DNA of 64,000 bases, taken from contig NC_092576.1 of NCBI RefSeq assembly GCF_037975245.1, forward strand, positions 34,636,611 through 34,700,610, read 5' to 3'. The DNA comes from Apostichopus japonicus (taxonomy: Eukaryota > Echinodermata > Holothuroidea > Aspidochirotida > Stichopodidae). The notes beneath the pieces are model-generated. The model was not told the origin of the DNA, did no database searches, and saw only the letters and a list, made by a program, of their open reading frames with translations. Both the position numbers and the translations under genes were made by a program. This document shows, one piece after another, positions 46,355-56,420 of this stretch (within the stretch, counting starts at the first letter, position 1; every line of letters starts with the position of its first letter).

Positions 46355-49194
46355 ATTATGTGGACGGTCCACATAATACGCTCATATACTTACGATTATA
46401 TATTCCAATTGAGATTACGTGTGTTACTAAAAAAAAAAAAACGTTAATACTACTATCCAAATACATTCTATAGACCAAAAGAAAATATTTAGGTTGTGAT
46501 CTTTCTTAACAAGCTGCTTTTAAGACAATTATTATGTGAACGGTCGACAGTATTATCATACTAATATTAAGGGTTAAGGATTAGGGTTATTCTTTCGGGG
46601 TTTCCTATAATAATCCTAACCCATGTAACGAGGATTGTTGATGCTTGCTTACACTTTTTTCTTCCCAATGTTCCCAAATAAAGTTTTGTTAAGACTATAT
46701 TAGCCTAAAGGTAAACCGTATGACATGCAAAAATATGTTTATTTGATAAAGTTATCTGTTTTTAATATAAATCTTTATATGCTCAATGATACGTGATTTC
46801 AACAGATCTATGAGTTCAGTAATTAAAGGAAATAAAACAGACCCATATTTGACGGGTTGATTCCTTCCTGAATCTGTCGATATTTGGTGCGGGGTCTTTC
46901 CTAAGAACATAGTTTATTTGAATTAATAGAGTTCATCAATTTTCAACCCTAATTTTGGTTTATAATCAATAAACAATACAATGAAATGTGTATAAGATTG
47001 TGTGGACGGTCCACATAATCCGCTCGTACACTTACGATTGTATATTCCAATTGAGATTACGTGTGTTACAGAAAAAAAATGTTAATACTTCTATATGAAT
47101 ATATTAAATACATTCAATACACATGATTTAAACAGATCTACGAGTTCGGTAAATACAGGATATAAATCAGACCCATATTTGACGGGTTGATTCCTTACTG
47201 AATCTGTCGATATTTGGCGCGGGGTCCTTCCTTAGAACACAGTTATTTTGAATTAATATAGTTGATAAATTTAAAACCCTAATTTTTGTTTATAGTCAAT
47301 AAAAAATATAATGAAATGTGTATAAGATTATGTGGACGGTCCACATAATCCGCTCGTACACTTACGATTATATATTCCAATTGAGATTACGTGTGTTACA
47401 GAAAAAAAGAAAAAAAAAACGTTTATACTTCTATATGAATATATTAAATACATTCAATACACATGATTTAAACAGATCTACGAGTTCTGTAAATACAGGA
47501 TATAAAACAGACCCATATTTGACGGGTTGATTCCTTACTGAATCTGTCGATATTTGGCGCGGGGTCCTTCCTTAGAACACAGTTATTTTGAATTAATATA
47601 GTTGATAAATTTAAAACCCTAATTTTTGTTTATGGTCAATAAAAAATATAATGAAATGTGTATAAGATTATGTGGACGGTCCACATAATCCGCTCGTACA
47701 CTTACGATTATATATTCCAATTGAGATTACGTGTGTTACAGAAAAAACGAAAAGAAAAAAAAAACGTTTATACTTCTATATGAATATATTAAATACATTC
47801 AATACACATGATTTAAACAGATCTACGAGTTCTGTAAATACAGGATATAAAACAGACCCATATTTGACGGGTTGATTCCTTATTGAATCTGTCGAGATTT
47901 GAGGGTGTGTAGCCCTTATTCAGATGACCGTTATTGTGAATTAATGTACTTGATTAATTTTTAATATTTTCAATTATACGGTTTTGGTTTAGAATCAATA
48001 AACAATACAACATCATACGTATAATATAATGTGGACGATCCACATAAACCGATTATACAATTATGATTATATATTTCAATTGAGATGACGTGGGTTATTA
48101 AACAAAAACGTCAATACTACTGTTGCATTCCGGGGGCCCATTAGCACAGCAGAGAATACTGTCAAAAGTTCCTTTATGGAAATGTCGTGGTTAGCTTGTG
48201 TATCAGTTAATCGTAGTAAATAGGGACCAGGCCATATTACAATTACAAGAAAATTAAAAATCTCTGCGTACAAGAATTTAGTATATGTGAATGCAAGTTT
48301 ACAATATAGATTAATTTTCAAAATCTGCGTAAGTGGTGACACTCTGGTACATATACTAAGCAATAAAACAATACAACATGTGACGTAAAATCTCTTTAAC
48401 TATTTAATTTACAACAACAACATTATCCCCCTAAACATATGCAAATATGTTGTAGACAATAAATTCACTGGTAATACCGATTTACTTAACCCATAACTCT
48501 CTTAATAAGACTATAAAACACATCAATTAGCATTTAACCCTCCTAAATTACATACCACTTGAATATAAATATTCATGACATGGCGGGCTATGTAGCTCAA
48601 TGCACAGCTTACTACGGATGAGTATAAAAACCATTCACGTTACACTACTATCCTAATACACACTATTGTCTTAACAGCTTCGTTTTAAACAATTAATATT
48701 TGAATGGTTATGAGTATTATCTTACAGGATAAGGGTAATAGTAAGTTTTATTTTCACTTTTCTTTTTAAGTCGGGGGGTAAGGGTGCGGGGGGGGGCACC
48801 AATGCCAACCATAACCCGTGCACCGGTGGTCATTGAGGTCAGTTTACAGGAGTGGTTCATTTCCAATGTTCCCAATTAAAGTTGAGATCAAGTTTCATTA
48901 CAATGTAGGTAAGCCGACTTTCATTTAATATGATATGGCTATCTATTTTTAATTTCAATTTTTCTATGCTCAATGACACATGATATAGACAGACCTACAA
49001 CTTCGGAAAATAAAGGATATAAACAGACCCTTGTTTGACGGAGTGGATGATTAACTGAAATATTTCGAGATTTGAGGGTTTGGCCCTTGTTCAGAAGGCT
49101 GTCAGTGTTAATTAGATTAGCTGATCATTTCTGAATATATTCAAGAGGAGCTTTGCTTAAGAATCAATATGTTATACAATATCATGTGTCTCAG
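46355..49194. repeat. Satellite higher-order unit 5 (2,840 bp, long form)
   Basis: Palindromes at 46355 and near 46998, 47328 and 47668, diverged near 48028, then the ~1.17-kb segment. It has the extra monomer seen in unit 2. Confidence 0.9.
48076..48363 (-). pseudogene. Conserved 95-codon hydrophobic frame, copy 5
   Basis: Closest to copy 2, with one Y-to-N change (EIFNFLVIV). Frame intact. Confidence 0.35.
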
Positions 49195-50160
49195 ATTATG
49201 TGGACGGTCCACATAATACGCTCATATACTTACGATTATATATTCCAATTGAGATTACGTGTGTTACTAAAAAAAAAAAAACGTTAATACTACTATCCAA
49301 ATACATTCTATAGACCAAAAGAAAATATTTAGGTTGTGATCTTTCTTAACAAGCTGCTTTTAAGACAATTATTATGTGAACGGTCAACAGTATTATCACA
49401 CTAATATTAAGGGTTAAGGATTAGGGTTATTCTTTCGGGGTTTCCTATAATAACGAGGATTGTTGATGCTTGCTTACATTTTTTCTTCCCAATGTTCCTA
49501 AATAAACTTTTGTTAAGAATATATTAACCTAAAGGTAAACCGTATGGCATGCCAAAAAATATATATTTGATAAAGTTATCTGTTTTTAATATTAATCTTT
49601 ATATGCTCAATGACACATGATTTAAACAGATCTACGAATTAGTAATCAGTAATAAAAGGATATAAAACAGACCTATATTTGACGGGTTGATTCCTTCCTG
49701 AATCTGCCGATATTTGGTGCGGGGTCCTTCCTTAGAACACAGTCTTTTTGAATTAATAGAGTTCATCAATTTTTAACCCTAATTTTTGTTTATCATCAAT
49801 AAATAATACAATGAAATGTGTATAAGATTATGTGGACGGTCCACAGAATCCGCTCATACACTTACGATTATATATTCCAATTGAAATTACTGTGTTACAA
49901 CAACAAAAAAGACGTTAATACGATGTGATTACTTTCAATGCATTCAATACACAGATCTACAACTTCGGAAAATAAAGGATATAAACAGACGCTGACCCTT
50001 GTTTAACGGAGTGATGATTAAGTGAAACATTTATATATCTATATTGAATTTGAGTTTTTCTACGCTCAATGACACATGATATAGACAGATCTACAACTTC
50101 GGAAAATAAAGGATATAAACAGACCCTTGTTTGACGGAGTGATGATTCCATGAAATCAGG
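49195..50160. repeat. Truncated satellite higher-order unit 6
   Basis: Begins like the other units but decays after the second palindrome (near 49827, one arm base changed). It ends in two diverged copies of the 'GACAGATCTACAACTTCGGA' block around 49,960 and 50,090. Confidence 0.85.
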
Positions 50161-50575
50161 GACGTAGCTAAGGCCTGATCATTGGGGGAGGGGGGGGGGG
50201 GTAGTGGCTGAAATTGCAACTGGATAGGTTTTGGAGCCATAAAATTCCGGCTGTTGTTTGTTCTCCCACCCTCCCCCCTGCTCTACTCGCCAACATTCAC
50301 ATATTGAATACCACTGGCCCTCACTTCACAAACTTCTATAAACACTCTGGTTAAGCAAAGCAGGTAAGCAACTAAGTAAAGTTATCTGCTTGAAGGCTTT
50401 ATAGACTACTGACTACAAAAGCTATGTTAATGTAACAAAGGGGAAAACTTTTTATTTTCAACAAATTATATTCGACGACAAAGTGAGTTACCAAAAATAC
50501 AGAGCTTTTATTGGCACGCTTAATATTTTTTCTTTGGGGGGGGGGGGGGGTGGGTGGGGGATATTTATTACTCAC
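50160..50575. other. Unique-looking sequence with G-runs
   Basis: G-homopolymers near 50,190 and 50,540. No exon recognised. Confidence 0.5.
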
Positions 50576-50577
50576 AT

Positions 50578-50900
50578 GAAATGTTTTAATTGTTCGCTTC
50601 ATTCCAACTGATCATTCGGAATGAAGTGAACAATTAAACATTTTGCAGAAAAATGTTGAGTTGACGAGTTACGATAAGTTGGCAATTAAACACATTGAAC
50701 ATTTTGCAGAAAATGTTTCAATTGCTCAGATGGAATGAAGTGAACGATCGGAAATTTTGCAGAAAAATGTCAAACTGACGAGATAATGATAAGTTATCAA
50801 TTAAACATTTTTCAGAAAATTGTTCAATTGATCAGTTAAAGCAACTGAGCAATCCAACATTTTCTGATTTTTGATATCATTTTATCTTGTTACTGAAAAA
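50578..50900. repeat. Hairpin followed by diverged tandem repeat
   Basis: TTGTTCGCTTCATTCC and GGAATGAAGTGAACAA form a long stem around a 12-base loop (50,580-50,642). The motif TTTTGCAGAAAAATGT with flanking TGAAGTGAACRATY recurs three times to 50,900. Confidence 0.7.
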
Positions 50901-51214
50901 TGTCAAATTATGGGCCAGAGTTTTTGTTATGTTGATGGCACTTTTAAGCTTCCGTAGATTAGCATTCAGCGTTTTTTGTATACATAGAGACAATGTATAT
51001 CTTGAACTTACTTGAAGCTAGCGAACTGGGAGTATTCAAAATCATACGAAGTTTTGTATGGTGGAGTATAAAGATCGCGTGACAGAATTTCTCAATGTGA
51101 CAAGGAAAACGTGGTAAAAATGACTGATTGAAGGTCAATTTTGACCGAAAATTTTAGTTCACTCACAAATTACAAGAATATGTGAAAATGAGAGTTCGAC
51201 AGTCGGAAAAATGA

Positions 51215-51249
51215 GAGTGCGACAGTCGGAAATTCAGACTGTCGCACTC
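51215..51249. repeat. Perfect 13-bp hairpin
   Basis: GAGTGCGACAGTC, 9-base loop, GACTGTCGCACTC. A near-copy of the left arm (GAGTTCGACAGTC) lies about 23 bases upstream. Confidence 0.8.
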
Positions 51250-51635
51250 AAATTTTCCAAGTATCGTCAGTTTGACCAAGATTGGGGGGGGGGGGGAGGG
51301 TTATCTATTTTTAATTTGAATCTATTTATGCTCAATGATACATGAATTAAACAGATCTACCAGTTCGGTTAATAAAGGATATTAACAGTCCCATATTTGA
51401 CCGGTTTAAGTCTTCCTGTAGAATATCGAGATTTTATGGGTGGGCGTCCCTCCCAGATTCTTCTTGTTGTGAATTATAGTAGTTGATAAATGTGTAATAT
51501 TTTCAATTAGGGGATTGGTTATCTGGAAATGGTATTTATAGTAAGCAGTATACTTTTCTGTATCCTACATAATATTGCGATATGGTATTTGTCGACTTTT
51601 AACGTGCGATTCATCGCTATACGTGCATGATATAG

Positions 51636-52271
51636 GGGTGTTACTAAAACGAATGACAATTGCGTTACACATAACGAATGACAATATGTTGTACACACTA
51701 AAAAATTGCGTTGACTAAAACGAATGACAGCACAAACATTTGCTTCAACCGGATATCACAATTCAGACTTCGTGGGTATCTAGATCTAGTAAAGTACGGA
51801 CAAGATAAAAACACACCTTATAGTAAGCGAAATTGTTAGTCTGATTTTAAAAAGTAAAATTTAACGTCATTTTCCCGATATGATTTGTTAGAAACTAACA
51901 ATACTATAATCTTGAAACGGCTTCAGTTATCTTTCTATATAAATCTACAGAGGTAAAAAGCACAGCACTCAAGCGCATTCTCACACAAAAACTTTCCCTG
52001 TGGTTTCTATCCGTAAATTACACCAAAACCCTGCAACTACGTACATACGTAACATGCGATTTTCCTCAAATCATTTTTGCGCAGAAAACCAATAACCGCA
52101 TTTACTCCACTCCGTTAATCATTCTATCTCTTCTCAACACTGTCCTTCGTTGTCATTCGTTGTCATTCGCTGTCATTTGCTGTCATTCGCTGTCATTCGC
52201 AAATGATAATTAACCCTGTACAAAGTCAATTGTCATTCGGTCATTCGCTGTCATTCGTTTTAGTTTGTCCC
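51636..52271. mobile_element. Non-autonomous inverted-repeat transposon (636 bp)
   Basis: Both sides carry the 8-bp direct repeat TGATATAG (51628-51635 and 52272-52279). The left end reads GGGTGTTACTAAAACGAATG and the right end, reversed, GGGACAAACTAAAACGAATG. Internal ends carry arrays of GAATGACA (left) and its complement TGTCATTCGC (52,141-52,250). No transposase frame is present. An 8-bp duplication fits hAT, Merlin or related DNA transposons; the superfamily is not decided. Confidence 0.85.
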
Positions 52272-52279
52272 TGATATAG

Positions 52280-53335
52280 CCTGGGCCATTAGTATACTTT
52301 CTTTGAATATCACTTGACGGCTTATTCAAAGAAATCGGCAGTGCAAAAAAACGGACGGTTTAAATCTATCTCTGACTAATCTATGAAAAAGCAAATGGAC
52401 AATGGGAATCGTAAGAGAGAACATCTGAAGCGGGGGGGGGGGGGGTTGTAGGTGGTTGGAAAAGGTTGGAAAAAAACACCAAGTAAACATCGATTTTCAT
52501 GTTGACAACATCATTTGAATTTCAAGACATCTTTTATATCTACTCGAAATTCGAAGTATTGTTATTTGTTTGTTTATTTATATAGGCCTTTATGTTTAGA
52601 TGGGGCAAGAAAAAAAAAGAAGGTTAAAGGTAAGCTTTACTTAGAATGTCTGAAAACAATTTGGAGAGTCCAGACATCCAGGAATTAGTACTTTTTGAAA
52701 TCTTTACGAAACTTCCCTAACGATAGCGTGCTTTAAGGGGCCAATGCAGCAGACCTGCCACGAACACGTTAATGCACATGCATATTTGGTTGGTTGCAAA
52801 CTTTCAGGCACATTTTGAAGCAATAAATACTAAAAAAGGTGTAACGAAAAAATATACAAACAATGATCACTGTATTTATCATCAACATTGAGGAAAACAT
52901 TGCATGCATTCCATTGCTGTCATTTTGCAAGCTTATTATTGATCAAAGACTGTCAAAAAAAAAAAAAAATGTACATCATAAATTTCAAGATTGAACATTT
53001 GCAGTACTATATATACGTATATGCGGCTGTGCAATGTCGTTTGTGTTGGTTGTTAGCGATACTGCTGTCATGGTGGTTGAATAATTATCCTCTTCGACAT
53101 TGTCATGTGTTATGTTTGCTACCTTTTTAAATATAGGAATAAGTTATGTTGTAACTCTCTAACAGCGTAGAGCAGGAAGCAGAGAACAATGTGAAATTTA
53201 CAGAACCTTTATAAAAGACATTTTACATGGAATTTTTTTTTTTTCGTGTCGAAAGCAGCGCCATTTTGACTTCCTCCCTCGCATGATAAATTTCTGACAC
53301 CTTCAAATAGTTTTGGTTAGGCTTATTTAATAATT
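52280..53335. other. No recognised gene
   Basis: A G-run lies near 52,433 and an A-run near 52,957. The plus-strand frame at 52,888-53,130 has hydrophobic residues but no start context, domain or splice support. Confidence 0.45.
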
Positions 53336-53342
53336 CAAGATC

Positions 53343-53405
53343 AAGTGTATAAGATTTGTGGACGGTCCACACAATGCTCTCGTATACTCACGATAATAAT
53401 ATTCG
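53343..53405. repeat. Isolated satellite monomer fragment
   Basis: GTATAAGATTTGTGGACGGTCCACACAATG followed by CTCGTATACTCACGAT matches the head of the satellite monomer, with compensating changes in both palindrome arms (TTGTGTGGAC/GTCCACACAA type). It lies 3.2 kb beyond the array. Confidence 0.75.
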
Positions 53406-53669
53406 AAGCGAATTGCTTAGCAAAGATGTTAATATAAAAGGAGTTGTATCGAAGGTTTACAACACATAAACCATGTTTGTGCCTTCAAATTCTTCTTGAG
53501 CAAAGCAAAAGAAAAACCAAGAAAAAGATCATACACAACAAATGTCATCAGGTTGCTTTAAGTTGGTTTATCTCTTCCAAATAGTTTACAAAGGTTAAAT
53601 AGAATGAAAGAAGTACAGTGTTACACATGAACACAGGACATTGGTCTTGTTTTAATTAACAATGAATAA

Positions 53670-53885
53670 AAAAAGGACTACCATTTCAAAATATCAAAAT
53701 CTAAACTGATATGAACATCAAAACATTTAATGGAAAAAAGCACTACATCTCAAAATATAAACTGATATGAACATTAAAACATTTAATAAAAAAAGCACAT
53801 CTCAAATAAAAACTGATATTGAACATTAAAACATTGATTAAAATAAAGTACTACATCTCAAAATATAAACTGATATGAACAACAA
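53670..53885. repeat. Minisatellite, ~58-bp unit, about 4 copies
   Basis: Repeated AAACTGATATGAACATYAAA, CATTTAATRRAAAAA and GCACTACATCTCAAA blocks with small indels. Confidence 0.85.
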
Positions 53886-53889
53886 CAAC

Positions 53890-55100
53890 AAAGAATGGGC
53901 AAGACTACACCAATGGTGTTGTCATCTACAGCAAAATATATAGTGAAAACCTGCACTCAATTTAATCCCCTGCCTGTCCCCAAAGCCCCTCCCTGCTCAC
54001 CTCAATACCCAATATTTACTAGTCTTACTAACACAGTTATAGCAATCAAACTTTCAGCTTTGCATTCATTCAAATGTATGATGTTGACTAAGCTCTGCCC
54101 ACTAGTTTAATAATATGCATAATCCTACTGACATATAATTTGTTCAAAAGTTCCTTTGCACCACATAATACATGCTGTAGGAAAAGGACCATATACATTA
54201 GGCAAAAATATAACTATGTCATATGACGATCTTTCAATATGTTATCATCGGACATTAATCACTCATTAATATGAATGACATATATATGCAAAAATGACAG
54301 GGGATAAAGGTTATGGTCCAATTGAAATATTTGTACCACAATGAGAGACATATTTCTATATAAAAAATATATATCAATTTTAAATTTTGGCACAAAACAA
54401 CTTCATTTGCACCATCTTCCATAGTTTACTAATACCTCAGTTTATTAGTAATGCTATAGATTGAGAAATAGTAAGCATTTTTCCCCAATCCCTTCACCTT
54501 TAATTCATTAATTTATTCAGTCCTGAGAGACCTGCAATAGGTTATCGATATGCCACCATCTCCATCTCCACTCTTCCAACATGAAGAGTCTCTTCCAATA
54601 TCATCTGCATCAGTTTGTACAATAATGGGTCAAATATCTTTTCCAACAGATACATTGTCCTGATTCCCAATTAATTAATTGGGGGATTTTTTTTGGTTAG
54701 GACAGGTTGAGCTATGAGTTTATATTGGACGGGGTAGATCTAATATGTGTGAGGTGAACTTAGTTTCCAAGAGTAAATTTATCCTTGATGAAGAAAATTT
54801 CTTTTTGAAGAGTAAAGTAAGTTTTGATGTGATTTAGTAAATTTATATTTGATGGAGTAAATTTATTTTTGATATCCAAGTAATTCTTTTTATGAAGAAA
54901 TTTTCTTTTCTATGGAGAAAATTTCTGTAATGTGTAATGTAATGTAATGAATTTACTTTTTGTTCTTGTTTTTGTGGTAATGGCCGTCCATAGCCACTCT
55001 CATCCAGCTCAAATAAATGACATTGTAACTGTTCCAAGTAGTTATTTTTGCCCATATATGGTGGCTATGTCATATGGATGATTTTCAGCTACACATGCCT
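53890..55100. other. No recognised gene; loose tandem repeat at 54.75-54.95 kb
   Basis: At 54,750-54,960 degenerate copies of GAGTAAATTTATTTTTGATG alternate with GAAGAAAATTTC. If the exon at 55109 is real, the first part downstream of it is its 3' untranslated region. Confidence 0.45.
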
Positions 55101-55108
55101 ACAATGCC

Positions 55109-55284
55109 TCATGCTTCTTTTAACCAGTCAAACAGCTTCCATGGAGCAAAATAAATTTCCATCTTTTTGGGAATGGCTTCCACCAGGGAGCTGCTTCCAT
55201 TATTGAGCTCCAAGCAACAGATGACCAGCTCAATGTATTCAGTTGGAAGGTCTTTATTGCTGTTCAGTTCATTGTGTCCTGCAC
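55109..55284 (-). CDS. Possible terminal exon of an unidentified gene
   Basis: The acceptor CTCCATCTAG at 55285 is followed by 58 codons in phase 1, ending in TGA. The peptide has balanced, protein-like composition (AGHNELNSNKDLPTEYIEL, then a hydrophobic VICCLEL and a C-terminal FAPWKLFDWLKEA). I do not recognise the family; the AGHN start recalls the catalytic-His region of some alpha/beta hydrolases, but that is weak. Short candidate exons with good donors lie upstream on the same strand (ends near 59586, 58621 and 57466), but their phases do not all join, so no gene model is given. Confidence 0.4.
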
Positions 55285-55620
55285 CTAGATGGAGGATCAA
55301 AAGAAACAAAAGCAATGTATTTACACAACAAGTTTGGTATAGTAGATATAGTTATTACCTAAAGTAATGCTCCTGAAACAGCAATCAAGTTTTATGATGA
55401 ATGAATTAGCAGTTCAGAACAGTTTTTATCAAATAGAAATAAAAATTATCATTGGGAGAGAAGGCTATTGGTTTGAACCCCAATTGTCATTGCGTCTTCA
55501 CATTTCAGTAAAGAAATAATCCAGATATGGAGCATATTGTTTGATATTAAGTCATGTGCAGGTACTTAAAAGTTAGGAATTTAAGCCAAGTCAGTATTAA
55601 GTGATATACTCCTATCAAAA

Positions 55621-55784
55621 GCAGATCTTACCTTTTTTGTCTGGTAAGACTATTAACTGGGACACTATAGTGGCCATAGTAGCTATAGTGGCCAGCATGT
55701 GTGTTATGCAGATCTTACTTTTTGTCTGGTAAGACTTTACTGGGACACTATAGTGGCCATAGTAGCTATAGTGGCCAGCATGTG
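55621..55784. repeat. Tandem duplication, 87-bp unit x2
   Basis: GCAGATCTTAC, TTTTTGTCTGGTAAGACT and ACTGGGACACTATAGTGGCC recur with an 87-base offset (55,621 and 55,708); the second copy has small deletions. Confidence 0.9.
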
Positions 55785-55867
55785 CTTGCAACAAGCAAAA
55801 AGAGGGACACTGTAATGGTTAACATTGAAAATTCGGGTGTCTACAAAGACCTAAGACCTGCAAAAAA

Positions 55868-56333
55868 GGTGACATCCCTATTTTCCGACGTCTCTATGTT
55901 CCGAAGTCTCTATGTTCCGAGGAATACGTTCCGATAATTTTTTGGACTAATTTTTTTTACCAACATTTCTTCGTACCCAATTTTTCGGACTCAATTTTTT
56001 GGGGGGGACTTAATTTTTTGGGACTCAATTTTTTGGGGGGGACTCAATGTTTTTTGGACCAACATTATTTCTGACGTGACTTGTTAGGACCCACCAATTT
56101 TTTTTTCACGAAAAAAAGGGCCCAAAGTTTGTTATGACCCAAAAAGTGCTTGTCCAAAAAAAATTTGGTCATGAAAAATTTTAGAGTAAAAAAAAATGTT
56201 GGGTCACAAAAATATTTTGGTCCAAAAACATTTTGGTCCGAAAAAACTTGGTCCGAAAACATGTTGGTCAAAAAAAATTGTCGGAACATAGAGATGTTGC
56301 AACATAGAGATGTCAGAACATAGAGATGTAACC
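55868..56333. mobile_element. Foldback (long inverted repeat) element, 466 bp
   Basis: The left end GGTGACATCCCTATTTTC and reversed right end GGTTACATCTCTATGTTC pair. Inward, CTCTATGTTCCGA is repeated on the left and its complement on the right, then complementary AATTTTTTGGAC / GTCCAAAAA-type blocks fill most of the element. CCTGCAAA flanks both sides (55,857-55,864 and 56,334-56,341), consistent with a target duplication of 8-10 bases. No protein is encoded. Confidence 0.75.
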
Positions 56334-56420
56334 CCTGCAAAGCTAAGACCCTATCAACTGCAAAACTAGGACCCTATTACAAACTAAGACCCCACCTACT
56401 GCAATGGTTAGGACTATATT
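56334..56420. repeat. Short tandem repeat around the foldback insertion
   Basis: Copies of CTGCAAARCTAAGACCC (about 20-25 bases apart) continue on the right of the foldback element; one copy lies on its left (55,840-55,865). The element therefore inserted into this array. Confidence 0.65.

Noticed and set aside
39798-47875. 67-74-codon plus-strand frames repeated through the satellite (DLNRSTSSVNTGYK type)
   Set aside because: Each is simply a translation of the monomer across its A-run; run length shifts the frame between copies, so coding selection is not indicated.
31890-49900. Regularly spaced identical palindromes, resembling a CRISPR array
   Set aside because: The ~300-base sequences between palindromes are themselves copies of one monomer, not unique short spacers, and the setting is a eukaryotic genome.
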